Assembly (NCBI RefSeq): GCF_023544665.1 | Contig: NZ_JAMJFL010000014.1 | Coordinates: 62,001 to 126,000 of the forward strand | Reading direction: 5' to 3' | DNA: 64,000 bases | DNA from: Streptomyces sp. YS415 | Lineage (GTDB): Bacteria; Actinomycetota; Actinomycetes; Streptomycetales; Streptomycetaceae | Shown here: in pieces, positions 54,847 to 63,282 of the stretch | How the letters are laid out: each line of letters begins with the position of its first letter | Numbering within the stretch: the stretch's first letter is position 1 | Made by a program: the position numbers and the translations under genes | Notes under the pieces: model-generated | The model's input: the letters and a program-made list of their open reading frames with translations, nothing else | Database searches by the model: none | What the model was told of the DNA's origin: nothing

Positions 54847-55556
54847 CGGCCGCTCGCGGACGGCGAGACGGAGGGCTTCGGCGAGGGCTTGCGCCCGCCC
54901 GTGCGCAGCATCTCGTCGTGGGTCAGCAGCATCGCGTTGGCCTGCGCGTCCCAGGTCCACTGGAGCCGGTACTCGTACCCCGCCACCTCCGAGGGCGCGC
55001 GGACGATCACGGAGCGCCCGGCCAGCTCGACCGCGCTCACGGCGTCGTCGTAGGACATGACCCGGACCAGCCGGTGCCGCTGGACGGTGTAGACGCGGAC
55101 GGCGGTCAGCCGGTCCGGCAGCAGTTGGAAGCCGAGCGTGAGGTCCTCGCGCCCGTCGCCGCTGAGGTCGCGGTAGTACGGGGTGAGGACGGGGCAGCGG
55201 GCGCCCGCGCCGCCCGTGCCGCAGTCGGCCATCCGGCGGGCCGTCTCGCGGTACGGCGCCTCGGCGCCCGCGTAGTCGTCGGGGTGGGCGACGATCTCGG
55301 CGCGGACCACCGCGACCGGGTCCACCCGGCGGATGTCGTCGCCGGGCACCTCGACACCCTTCATGACCTCGGTGGTCACCTCGCCGATCTCGTAGGCGGG
55401 GCTGGCGGCGGGCGTCAGCTCCGGCCAGAGCCGGGCCGGGCTGACCGCGGTCGGGGTGGCGCCCGCGCCCTGGAGTCCGCCGGCGTCCCCGCAGCCCGCG
55501 GCGGTCGCCAGCAGCACGGCGACGGCGGCGGTCGTACGGACACGGCTGCGGGGCAC
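54843..55556 (-). CDS. lipoprotein cotranscribed with a histidine kinase
   Basis: A 237-residue protein with a lipoprotein signal, VAVLLATAAGCGDAG, with Cys at about residue 22. The mature domain has no recognised family; parts are YRDLSGDGREDLTLGFQLLPDRL and YEYRLQWTWDAQANAMLLTHDEML. The DLSGDGREDLTLG segment resembles FG-GAP/VCBS-like Asp-rich loops that can bind calcium. The stop overlaps the kinase start, so the two proteins probably work together at the outer face of the membrane. Confidence 0.82.
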   Translation of the reverse strand: MPRSRVRTTAAVAVLLATAAGCGDAGGLQGAGATPTAVSPARLWPELTPAASPAYEIGEVTTEVMKGVEVPGDDIRRVDPVAVVRAEIVAHPDDYAGAEAPYRETARRMADCGTGGAGARCPVLTPYYRDLSGDGREDLTLGFQLLPDRLTAVRVYTVQRHRLVRVMSYDDAVSAVELAGRSVIVRAPSEVAGYEYRLQWTWDAQANAMLLTHDEMLRTGGRKPSPKPSVSPSASGR

Positions 55557-55647
55557 GGTGCTCCTGTGGTTCGGAGGTGAGCGGTGGCCCCGTACACCTT
55601 ATGTGGAGTGAAGTCCCTTTTGCCCGCCCGGAGGAGGGCCGGAACGA

Positions 55648-56154
55648 TCACTCCGTGAGCTCCTCCAGCAGCCGGGCGGTGGAGAGACCGGCGCGCAGGT
55701 ACTCGACGAAGAGGTCATTGTGCAGGGCCCAGGGCGAGCGCCGGGACCGTATCAGCCGGATCGCCTCCTCGGTGGAGTGCCCCCGCCTGATCAGCGTCTG
55801 CGCGACGACCAGACCCGAGCGGTTGTACCCGTGGTAGCAGCGCACCAGGACCGACCGGCCCGCGTCGAGGGCCTCACCGGCGGCCTGCGCCAGCCGGATC
55901 ACGCCCGCGAGCTGCGTCCCGTCCAGCGGCCCGTCCGGGATGGGCCACACCTGGTGCTCCACACCGTCGTCGGGCCCGTGTCCCGGCAGGCGCAGCAGCG
56001 TCTGTACGAGGTCGAACTCGTCCCGCACGACGACGAACCGCAACTGTCCCGGCTCCGCCCGGACCTCGTGACCGCCCATCCACAGCCCGGGCACGATCTC
56101 GTCCCACGGGGTGTCCGGAGCGGGAACGTCGGGTTGATTCCCGCGGGTACGCAA
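55648..56154 (-). CDS. dual-specificity / tyrosine phosphatase family protein
   Basis: A 168-residue cysteine phosphatase. The CX5R loop reads VRCYHGYNRSGL, with Cys106 and Arg112, and the N-terminal part IVPGLWMGGHEV is usual for DSP folds. A TTG at 56154 is chosen because GGGGGAGG stands six bases upstream; a longer frame from 56193 is possible. It is divergent from the NERD protein gene. The substrate may be phosphoprotein or another phosphate ester. Confidence 0.85.
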   Translation of the reverse strand: MRTRGNQPDVPAPDTPWDEIVPGLWMGGHEVRAEPGQLRFVVVRDEFDLVQTLLRLPGHGPDDGVEHQVWPIPDGPLDGTQLAGVIRLAQAAGEALDAGRSVLVRCYHGYNRSGLVVAQTLIRRGHSTEEAIRLIRSRRSPWALHNDLFVEYLRAGLSTARLLEELTE

Positions 56155-56256
56155 TGGGCGCCTCCCCCAACTTTCCCGGCCAACTCCTCTCAAAGGTAAC
56201 CGGGTTCTTGCCTCCGGGCACCCCGCCTGTTCCCATGGTCAAAGGGGTGATGGTGC

Positions 56257-57060
56257 ATGAGCGCACTGCGGGTCGTGCCGTCCTGGCGCCACGGTCAGGA
56301 ACGGCTCTACGTCTGCCGCACGGACGGCAGGAACATCGCGTGGTACGACCGTGAGACCGCCAGGGTCAACCTGCTCAGCGACGAGCGCCGGGAGGACGTC
56401 CTGGAAGTCCTCGGCCCGTTCCTCACCGGCCCGGTGACGGTGGGACCGCCGCCGGTCCCGACCCCGGCCGAGCTGGCCCGTCTCACCCTCCACCCGGACG
56501 ACGACCTGGCGCCCAACCGCCCCGGCGAGGCGCTGCTGATCGCCCTGGACCGAGACCCCGGCCCGTCCCGCCGCCTCCGCACCGACCCCAGGCGCCGCGC
56601 GCTCACCGCCGAACAGACGGTGGGGGAGGCCCTGGACCGCCTGGACGGCGCCGGCTGGCACACCCTGCACTCGATCCCGCTGCCCGGCGGAGCACGGATC
56701 CATCACCTGGCGATCGGCCCGGCGGGACTGTTCGCGGTCCACACCCTGTACGCCCGCAAGCAGCGGATCAGGGTCGCCGACCCCCATCTCACCGTCGGCC
56801 GCCGCGAGCCGGAACCCCTGCTGCGCCGCGTCCGGGACGGCGCCGGCCGCGCCTCGTACGCGCTGACCGCCGAGGTCCACCCCGTTCTGGCCCTGGCAGG
56901 CCCGGCGGACGTCTCGGTCACCGGCCCGCTGCGCGAGGTCCGCATCCTCCAGGACACCAACCTCGGCGAGCTGACCCGCCGGGGCGGAGTCCTCAAACCG
57001 GCGGACGTGGAGGCCCTGCACGCGATGGCACGGGACCGGAACACCTGGGCCCAGGTCTGA
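56257..57060 (+). CDS. NERD domain protein
   Basis: A 267-residue protein. The C-terminal half matches the nuclease-related (NERD) domain: GAGWHTLHSIPLPGGARIHH, LAIGPAGLFAVHTLYARKQR and VLALAGPADVSVTGPLREVRI. The N-terminal half is Streptomyces specific (LYVCRTDGRNIAWYDRETARV). Catalytic residues for nuclease action are not clear, since the usual DxE.K pattern is only partly seen. The ATG at 56257 has AAAGGGGTGA upstream. It is convergent with the haloperoxidase-like gene. Confidence 0.83.
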   Translation: MSALRVVPSWRHGQERLYVCRTDGRNIAWYDRETARVNLLSDERREDVLEVLGPFLTGPVTVGPPPVPTPAELARLTLHPDDDLAPNRPGEALLIALDRDPGPSRRLRTDPRRRALTAEQTVGEALDRLDGAGWHTLHSIPLPGGARIHHLAIGPAGLFAVHTLYARKQRIRVADPHLTVGRREPEPLLRRVRDGAGRASYALTAEVHPVLALAGPADVSVTGPLREVRILQDTNLGELTRRGGVLKPADVEALHAMARDRNTWAQV

Positions 57061-57078
57061 GCCCCCGGGGACCGGGAG

Positions 57079-58362
57079 CTAGCGGACCGGCTTGAAGTAG
57101 TGCGCGAGCGTGAACCGGCCGATCTGCCGTCCGATCCGGTTGCCGACCTCGTCCGCCGTGCGGAAGTGAATGCCCTCCCACACCCGTGCGTCGATCACGT
57201 CCCGGTTGAAGTCGGCCGAGTCCCGGTACGCACGCGTCGTGCCCGTCACCGACGAGTGCACCCGCAGATCGATGTCCCCACCGGTCAGCCGGTCCAGTAC
57301 GGCCATCACGGCCCCGCTGCTGGCGCAGTGCCCCCCGATGTAGTCGGGGTACGGCGGTGTGTGGGCCAGCGGCAGCCACGCCGGATCGGCCTCGGTGGCC
57401 GGGTTCCCGTCCGTGTCCGCGAGCCGGATCGCGCTGACCGGCCGCCACAGCGCGTAGGTCAGCTTGGCGTTCCAGGTGGTGATCGTGGCGTCCGTGGTGG
57501 CGGTGTTCACCGCCGCGAACAGCCGGGCCGCCTCGACGATGTCCATGCCGCGCCGTGTGACGCGCTCCCGGTACGCGGACTGCAACTGCTGCGGCAGCGA
57601 GTCCGTGAAGAACAGCGCCGTCTCCGTCTGCTCGGCCGTCCGCTCGCTGCTCTTCGCCGCGCCCATCGCCTTCACCTCGGCGAAGTCCCGGGCGTACCGC
57701 TCCGAGGTCAGCTCGGGCGGCGGGCCGGGCATGAACCGGTCCGGCGAGTCCAGCAGCATCGGCCGCAGCCGCGCCATCCACGGGTTGGCGAAGGGCCGGT
57801 TCCCGGGCGGCGCGGGCCGCCAGATGCCGGGCGCCGGGGCCCGGTCGTACGTCACCGTCGCGTCCCGCCCGTCGCCCTCGCGCAGCTCGACGAGGTGCTC
57901 GGCGGCCCGCTCCCCGAAGGCGACGCCCTCGTCCGCGGCCCTGCCGTCGGGGATCTTCGCCAGCGAGGCGGAGTAGGCAGCGTCGATCCGCGCCCGGGAG
58001 CCCGGGAAGTACGTCAGCAGCACCCGGCGGGCGGCAGCGGCGGCGGCCGCCTCGGACGAGGCGTGACGGGGGCCGCGTACGTCCCACTTGTACGGGGTGT
58101 AGCGGCCCTCGATGCCGACGACCGCGTTGTACATGGCCGCCGAGACGAAGCCGTACCAGATGAACGGCTCGGCCGTGGGCTTGCGGGCGTCCACGCTGAC
58201 CACCTCCACGGCGGTCCGGTTCCAGTCGGTGATCACCTCGGCGTCCGGGGTGGTCCCGGAGGCGGGGGAGAGGGGGGAGACGGGTGGCACGGGGGAGACG
58301 GGGAGAGCGGCGCCGAGGGTGAGGGCGGAGAGGCCGACGATGAGGGCGCGTCGGAGGTACAT
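57079..58362 (-). CDS. vanadium-dependent haloperoxidase-like protein, probably secreted
   Basis: A 427-residue protein of the vanadium haloperoxidase / PAP2 acid phosphatase superfamily. The N-terminal signal-like stretch is RRALIVGLSALTLGAALPV. Core motifs are WRPVSAIRLAD, YPDYIGGHCASSGAVMAVL and DARVWEGIHFRTADEVG, giving the conserved Arg and two His. The serine of the usual P-S-G-H box is replaced (I-G-G-H), so vanadate binding may differ. AAAGGAG lies before the ATG. It lies 50 bases downstream of the LigD polymerase gene on the same strand. Substrate and true activity (oxidation or phosphatase) are open. Confidence 0.82.
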   Translation of the reverse strand: MYLRRALIVGLSALTLGAALPVSPVPPVSPLSPASGTTPDAEVITDWNRTAVEVVSVDARKPTAEPFIWYGFVSAAMYNAVVGIEGRYTPYKWDVRGPRHASSEAAAAAAARRVLLTYFPGSRARIDAAYSASLAKIPDGRAADEGVAFGERAAEHLVELREGDGRDATVTYDRAPAPGIWRPAPPGNRPFANPWMARLRPMLLDSPDRFMPGPPPELTSERYARDFAEVKAMGAAKSSERTAEQTETALFFTDSLPQQLQSAYRERVTRRGMDIVEAARLFAAVNTATTDATITTWNAKLTYALWRPVSAIRLADTDGNPATEADPAWLPLAHTPPYPDYIGGHCASSGAVMAVLDRLTGGDIDLRVHSSVTGTTRAYRDSADFNRDVIDARVWEGIHFRTADEVGNRIGRQIGRFTLAHYFKPVR

Positions 58363-58412
58363 GCGGCTCCTTTGGTGGGGTGGGGAAGGAGTGCTGCGGT
58401 GCGGATTGGGGG

Positions 58413-59300
58413 TCAGTTCTGCGGCAGGGTGCCTGCCCGGTCCTGGGAGAGGAGTGGGGCCAGCAGGTCGCCGTAGTCCTGGATGCGGGGGGCGAGATCC
58501 GGTGCCGTGAAGGCGAGTTGCGTGGGGGTGCGGCACTCCTCGACCTCCGCCCAGGTGACCGGCGCGGACACCCAGGGTTCGGGGCGGGCACGCAGGGTGT
58601 AGGGGCTGGCCGTGGTCTTGCGGGCGGCGTTCTGGCTCCAGTCGACGAAGACCTTCCCGGGGCGCAGGCTGCGGGTCATCCGGTGCAGGACCAGCCGGGG
58701 CATGGTCTTCTCGGCCTCCACCGCGAGCGCCTTGGCGTACTCCGACACCTGGTCGGAGGAGGAACCCCGGACCGCGGCCAGCAGATGCAGCCCCTTCGAC
58801 CCGGAGGTCTTCGCGTACGCCTCGATCCCGTCCTGCGCCAGCCGCTCGCGCAGCCACAGGGCGACCTCGCAGCACTCCACGATCGTCGCGGGGGTGCCGG
58901 GATCCAGGTCGAAGACCAGCCGGTCGGCGGCGCCGGGCGCCCCGGCGACCCACTGATGGGTGTGGAACTCGGCGACCAGGTTCGCCGCCCACATCAGACT
59001 CGGCAGGTCCTGGACGAGCACCATCCGGGCCGGCCCCTCCGACCGGGGGACCTCGGCGGTGGTGACCCACTCGGGTGTACCCGGCGGCACGTTCTTGGTG
59101 AAGAAGACCTGTCCGTCCGGCCCGTCCGGGTAACGCAGGAAGGAGACCGGCCGGTCACGCAGATGGGGCAGCAGTACGTCGGCGATGGTGGCGTAGTAGT
59201 GCAGCACCTCGCCCTTGGTGAAGCCGGTCGCCGGGTACAGCACCTTCTCCAGGTTGCTGAGCGCGAGCCGTCGCCCCTCCACCTCTGTGATCGGCGTCAT
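58413..59300 (-). CDS. ligD: stand-alone LigD polymerase (NHEJ primase-polymerase)
   Basis: A 295-residue polymerase domain of the LigD type, with no ligase or phosphoesterase domain attached. Motifs are FTKNVPPGTPEWV, the catalytic DLDPG with VFDLDPGTPATI, KTSGSKGLHLLAAV, and FVDWSQNAARKTTASPYTLR. It fills gaps, preferring ribonucleotides, during Ku-dependent double-strand-break repair. It starts at 59300 and is divergent from ku across a 71-base shared promoter space, a standard NHEJ arrangement in Streptomyces. A separate ligase must be encoded elsewhere. Confidence 0.94.
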   Translation of the reverse strand: MTPITEVEGRRLALSNLEKVLYPATGFTKGEVLHYYATIADVLLPHLRDRPVSFLRYPDGPDGQVFFTKNVPPGTPEWVTTAEVPRSEGPARMVLVQDLPSLMWAANLVAEFHTHQWVAGAPGAADRLVFDLDPGTPATIVECCEVALWLRERLAQDGIEAYAKTSGSKGLHLLAAVRGSSSDQVSEYAKALAVEAEKTMPRLVLHRMTRSLRPGKVFVDWSQNAARKTTASPYTLRARPEPWVSAPVTWAEVEECRTPTQLAFTAPDLAPRIQDYGDLLAPLLSQDRAGTLPQN

Positions 59301-59371
59301 ACGATGAGACTCCCACGGAAATGGGATGAATGGATTTGTAACACCACATACCCGACGAAAGGGTGCTGCAC

Positions 59372-60418
59372 GTGAGATCCATATGGAACGGCGCCATCTC
59401 GTTCGGTCTGGTCAGCATCCCGATCAAGGTGGTCAACGCGACCGAGAGCCATGCGATCTCCTTCCGCCAGATCCATACGGAGGACGGCGGGCGCATCCGG
59501 TACCGGAAGTTCTGCGAACTGGAGGACCGCGAGGTCACCCAGTCGGAGATCGGCAAGGGGTACGAGGACGCGGACGGCTCGATCGTGCCGATCACCGACG
59601 AGGACCTGGCGCAGTTGCCGATCCCGACGGCGAAGACGATCGAGATCGTGGCCTTCGTCCCTGAGGACCGCATCGACCCGCTCCAGATGGACGCGGCGTA
59701 CTACCTGGCGGCCAGCGGCGCCCCGGCGGCGAAGCCGTACACCCTGCTCCGCGAGGCGCTCAAGCGCAGCAACAAGGTTGCCATCGCCAAGTTCGCCCTC
59801 CGCGGCCGGGAACGCCTGGGCATGCTCCGGGTGGTGGGCGAGGCCATCGCGATGCACGGCCTGCTGTGGCCGGACGAGGTACGCGCCCCCGAAGGCGTGG
59901 CGCCGGACGTCGACGTGACGGTCCGCGACAAGGAACTGGACCTGGCGGACGCCCTGATGGACACCCTGGGGGAGGTGGACCTGGAGGACCTCCACGACGA
60001 GTACCGCGAGGCGGTGGAGGAGGTCATCGCGGCCAAGGCGGCCGGTGAGGCCCCCCGCGAGGCTCCGGAACCGGCGACGGGCGGCAAGGTCCTGGACCTG
60101 ATGGCGGCCCTGGAGAACAGCGTCCGCGCGGCGAAGGAGTCGCGGGGCGAGGAGCCGGCGGAGGTCACGCACCTCCCGCAGCGCAAGACGTCCCGCTCCA
60201 CGCCGAAGCAGGCGACGGGCAAGAAGTCGACGTCCGAGGCGAAGAAGACGGCGGCGAAGAAGACCGCCTCGTCCTCGGCGAAGAAGTCGACGTCCACGAC
60301 GAAGAAGAGCGCGTCCTCGGCGAAGAGCACGGCGGCGAAGAAGACGGCCTCGGCGGGCAAGAGCACGGCCAAGAAGACGGCGGCGAAGAAGACGACGGCA
60401 CGCAAGCGCTCGGCGTGA
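59372..60418 (+). CDS. ku: non-homologous end-joining protein Ku
   Basis: A 348-residue bacterial Ku. The beta-barrel core is RSIWNGAISFGLVSIPIKVV, RYRKFCELEDREV, DAAYYLAASGAPAAKPY and GRERLGMLRVVGEAIAMHGL. Residues ~275-348 form a lysine/alanine/serine/threonine-rich tail of histone-H1-like repeats (KKTAAKK, KKSTSTTKKS), which aids DNA binding and ligase recruitment. GTG 59372 has GAAAGGG upstream; GTG 59363 is also in frame. It forms a ring on broken DNA ends and recruits the LigD polymerase encoded divergently. Confidence 0.95.
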   Translation: MRSIWNGAISFGLVSIPIKVVNATESHAISFRQIHTEDGGRIRYRKFCELEDREVTQSEIGKGYEDADGSIVPITDEDLAQLPIPTAKTIEIVAFVPEDRIDPLQMDAAYYLAASGAPAAKPYTLLREALKRSNKVAIAKFALRGRERLGMLRVVGEAIAMHGLLWPDEVRAPEGVAPDVDVTVRDKELDLADALMDTLGEVDLEDLHDEYREAVEEVIAAKAAGEAPREAPEPATGGKVLDLMAALENSVRAAKESRGEEPAEVTHLPQRKTSRSTPKQATGKKSTSEAKKTAAKKTASSSAKKSTSTTKKSASSAKSTAAKKTASAGKSTAKKTAAKKTTARKRSA

Positions 60419-60454
60419 CCGGATGACGGCCCTACCCGACCCGGCCCACTGTCC

Positions 60455-60720
60455 TCACCTCATCCTCCGCAACGCCAACGCCGCGTTGTGCCGCCGAACC
60501 CGAACGAGTTGCTGAGTACCAGATTCCCCCGCGAGGGCAGCACCCGCGGCGCCCCCCGGACCACATCCAGCCCGATCGCCTCGTCGGCCTCCCCGCTGCC
60601 GACGTCGGCGGCACCACCCCGTGATGCAGCGTCAGCACGGCGGCGACGGCCTCCACCCCGCCCGCGGCGGCCCCCAGCCGAGCAGTTGGTCCTGGTCCAC
60701 CCCGCCGCACGACGTCTTCC
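60455..60720 (-). pseudogene. C-terminal remnant of a beta-ketoacyl synthase (FabF/KAS II type)
   Basis: Pieces of a ketosynthase C terminus can be read across different frames. LGAAAGGVEAVAAVLTLHHG and VVPPT are in one frame, ADEAIGLDVVRGAPR and LVLSNSFGFGG in the next, then, after a one-base loss in the GGC-GGC-CAC-AAC stretch near 60491, HNAALALRRMR and a stop at 60455. The whole catalytic N-terminal part (~300 residues) is missing. No start or ribosome site is present. The rest of the 344-base gap between ku and the arginase-family gene holds nothing else recognisable. Confidence 0.8.
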
Positions 60721-60762
60721 ATACGTGCTTCCCAGCGACCCACACCACCGAGGGGTCCGGCC

Positions 60763-61644
60763 GTGCACAGCCTGGCGATCATCGAGGCGCCGTCGGTACT
60801 CGGGCTGCGCCCGGGCGGTGTGGCACACCTGTCGACGGCGCTCCTACGGGCGGGACTGGTGGAGGACTTCGACGTGGCCCGTTCGGTCCGACTGGACCCA
60901 CCGCCCTTCGACCCGAGCCGGGACCCGGAGACGGGCGTCCGCAACGCCCCGGCCATCGCGCGCTATTCGGCCGAACTGGCCGACGCCGTCGAAGCCGCCC
61001 TCGACCAGAATCTCTTCCCGCTCGTCCTCGGCGGGGACTGCACGATCCTCCTGGGCAACCTGCTGGCCCTGCGCCGCCGCGGCCGGCACGGCCTGCTGTT
61101 CCTGGACGGCCACACCGACTTCTACCAGCCGTCCGCGGAACCGAACGGCGAGGCGGCCTCCATGGAACTGGCCCTGGCGACCGGCCGTGGCCCCGCGGTC
61201 CTCACGGATCTCGAAGGCCGCGGCCCCCTGCTCCGGGACGAGGACGTGGTCGCCTTCGCCTACCGGGACGAACCCGAATCGACGGAGGCGGGGATGCAAC
61301 CGCTGCCTCCCGCCCTGCACGCGATGGACCTGAACCAAGTCCGCGCCATGGGCATCGAAGCGGCCACGAGCCAGGCGCTGGCGCACCTGTCCACCCCGTT
61401 CTGGACCCACCTGGACGCCGACGTCCTGCACGACACCGTCATGCCGGCCGTCGACTACCGCACCCCCGACGGCCTGACCTGGCCGGAACTGGACCACGTC
61501 CTGACCGCAGCCCTCACCGACCCCCGCTGCCGCGGCCTGGACATCACCATCTTCAACCCCCACCTGGACCCGACAGGCACCATCACCACCCGCTTCGCGA
61601 GCAGCCTCCACGGCGCCCTGTCCGCAATCACAGCCCACCGCTGA
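60763..61644 (+). CDS. arginase/agmatinase family protein
   Basis: A 293-residue ureohydrolase-fold protein. Manganese-ligand motifs are visible: LVLGGDCTILLGNLLALRR, FLDGHTDFYQP and THLDADVLHDTVMPAVDY, and later LDITIFNPHLDPTG. These give the His/Asp set of the binuclear centre. The GTG start at 60763 begins HSLAIIEAPSVLGLRPGGV. Members hydrolyse arginine, agmatine, formiminoglutamate or other guanidino compounds; the active-site loop differs enough from E. coli SpeB that no substrate is named. It is the only intact gene between ku and the HTTM gene. Confidence 0.87.
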   Translation: MHSLAIIEAPSVLGLRPGGVAHLSTALLRAGLVEDFDVARSVRLDPPPFDPSRDPETGVRNAPAIARYSAELADAVEAALDQNLFPLVLGGDCTILLGNLLALRRRGRHGLLFLDGHTDFYQPSAEPNGEAASMELALATGRGPAVLTDLEGRGPLLRDEDVVAFAYRDEPESTEAGMQPLPPALHAMDLNQVRAMGIEAATSQALAHLSTPFWTHLDADVLHDTVMPAVDYRTPDGLTWPELDHVLTAALTDPRCRGLDITIFNPHLDPTGTITTRFASSLHGALSAITAHR

Positions 61645-61846
61645 CGACGGTGTCGCCGGTGCCGAAGGGGTTGTCGATGACATACCGCCAACGGCCGTCC
61701 GGACCCCGCCGGGCGATGTCGGTCGCCGTGCCCTCGACGTGCACAGCACGCTCGGCGAACACCGCGGGCACCTCTTCGGGCCGATCGGCCAAGGCTCGCA
61801 TGATCGACAGACGTCCTTCCGGGCCGGGAGAATCGACGTGCCCCAC
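61628..61846 (-). pseudogene. remnant of a SnoaL/DUF4440-like gene
   Basis: A 72-codon frame whose second half, AVHVEGTATDIARRGPDGRW then RYVIDNPFGT, looks like the end of a SnoaL-like (DUF4440, SgcJ-type) domain. The first half (MGHVDSPGPEGRLSIMRALA) does not form the rest of that fold, which is normally ~120 residues. It appears to be an internal deletion product. It ends 16 bases inside the convergent arginase-family gene and is divergent from an HxlR remnant. Confidence 0.55.
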
Positions 61847-61864
61847 ACGTCAGGAGGCGACCTC

Positions 61865-62097
61865 GTGACTCACCGAACGGTTGGCCACCCGGCAGGACTC
61901 CCCGACGACCCGCACGCGAACGCGTGCTGTCCGACCGCTTGGCACAGCTCGACGAGGCCGGAGTCGTCCACCGCGACCGCCGACCGGGCCGGCCCCCACG
62001 AGTCCGCTACACACTCATCCCGAAGGGCCACCGCCTCGGCCCCGTCCTCCAGGCACTGTGGGACTGGGGAGCGGAGACGGCGGCCCGAGACGACTAG
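61865..62097 (+). pseudogene. remnant of an HxlR family regulator gene
   Basis: A GTG at 61865 with a strong AGGAGG upstream opens a frame reading THRTVGHPAGLPDDPHA, a plausible HxlR N terminus. The recognition-helix region is absent. The C-terminal part continues in another frame from about 61921: RERVLSDRLAQLDEAGVVHR, RVRYTLIPKGHRLGPVLQAL and WDWGAETAARDD, ending TAG at 62095-62097. This is the standard HxlR end. An internal loss of roughly 40 codons with a frameshift is inferred. Confidence 0.7.
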
Positions 62098-62139
62098 GCG
62101 GGGAGCGGCCGCGAGACGAGCCCTGCTCACTGACCGGCT

Positions 62140-63282
62140 TCAGCCGACCGGCCCCGGCTGCGTCGGCAGGAGGCCGGCTTCCGGCCTGGGCGATGCTCCC
62201 CGGCCGCTGACTTCGGTGCGCTGGACCGCACGTCGCCAGAGCAGTCCCAGGGAGCGGTAGAAGCGGTCCGGCAGGAAGACCGCGTCGGCGACGATCATCG
62301 CGGCGGAGAAGAGCGGCAGGCCCAGGAGCACCGCGATACCAACGTGCATGGTCAGCATCATGACAAGGACGGGATACTTGAGCCTGCCGAAGAGGACGAA
62401 GGGGAAGGCGACCTGCAGCAGGACCGTCAGGTAGCACGCGGCGGTGAGCAGGACCTGGTGCTCGTCGACCATGTCGGACAGCGCGGGCCAGGGCTGGAAC
62501 AGGTGGAGGTTCAGGGCGTAGTGGAGGGCGGTCCCATTGCCCCACGTACCGCCTTGCACCTTGTACAGGCCCGCCGAGCCGTAGAGGAAGCAGACCTGCG
62601 CGGCGATGACGAACATCCCGCAGTTGTGCAGGACCGTGACCACGCTCAATCGGGCGTCTCGGAGATGGCGCCGGGACGCGCCCCCGGTCGTCAGGGGAAG
62701 GCGTGCCTCAGGCCCTGTGGCTGAACGCAGTCGGGCCCTGCGGGCGTCGAGGGACCAGCGTCGGCCGCAGGCGGTGAACCCGAGATAGACGGCCATGAGG
62801 AGAATGAGATTGTCCCCGCCGTCCGTCATGAAGATCGCCCTGGCGTGGAATGACGCCACCACGACGGCGAACAGCACGGACACCACTCTGGTCCGCCAGC
62901 CCAGCATGAACAACGCGGACGTGACGACGGCCACCGCGTAGCAGAGCTCGAAGTACGCGCGGCTGTCGGACAGGGTGAGAAGGCTCGCCCATCCCGTCTG
63001 GTCGAACAGTTGTCGCGCCAGCGCGGGAGTCCACGGGGAACCAGGGCCCCAGATCTGGTCACGGTGCGGGAACTCTCGCAGCAGAAAGACGAGGTAGAGC
63101 AGGCCATAGCCGATGCGCAGTACTGCCGCCGCGTACAGGGAGACCGGCCGCTCGAGCAGGAGGGTGAAGAACGCGGCGACGCGGTCGAGCGTTCGCTGCG
63201 TCGCGTTGCGTGTTCCTGCTTGCTCGGTGGTGCACCTCGACGGCGTGGGCGCCGTGGTCCGGGTCGGCTCAGTCGGTGCCAT
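62140..63282 (-). CDS. HTTM domain membrane protein
   Basis: A 380-residue polytopic membrane protein with the HTTM (vitamin K-dependent carboxylase-like transmembrane) domain. About eight hydrophobic segments are seen, with typical stretches LYAAAVLRIGYGLLYLVFLL, FELCYAVAVVTSALFMLGWR, DNLILLMAVYLGFTACGRRW, VCFLYGSAGLYKVQGGTWGN and GTALHYALNLHLF. There is no evidence for actual carboxylase chemistry in such bacterial forms. It overlaps the preceding DUF5819 gene by 14 bases, so both are made together and may form a membrane complex. Confidence 0.88.
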   Translation of the reverse strand: MAPTEPTRTTAPTPSRCTTEQAGTRNATQRTLDRVAAFFTLLLERPVSLYAAAVLRIGYGLLYLVFLLREFPHRDQIWGPGSPWTPALARQLFDQTGWASLLTLSDSRAYFELCYAVAVVTSALFMLGWRTRVVSVLFAVVVASFHARAIFMTDGGDNLILLMAVYLGFTACGRRWSLDARRARLRSATGPEARLPLTTGGASRRHLRDARLSVVTVLHNCGMFVIAAQVCFLYGSAGLYKVQGGTWGNGTALHYALNLHLFQPWPALSDMVDEHQVLLTAACYLTVLLQVAFPFVLFGRLKYPVLVMMLTMHVGIAVLLGLPLFSAAMIVADAVFLPDRFYRSLGLLWRRAVQRTEVSGRGASPRPEAGLLPTQPGPVG

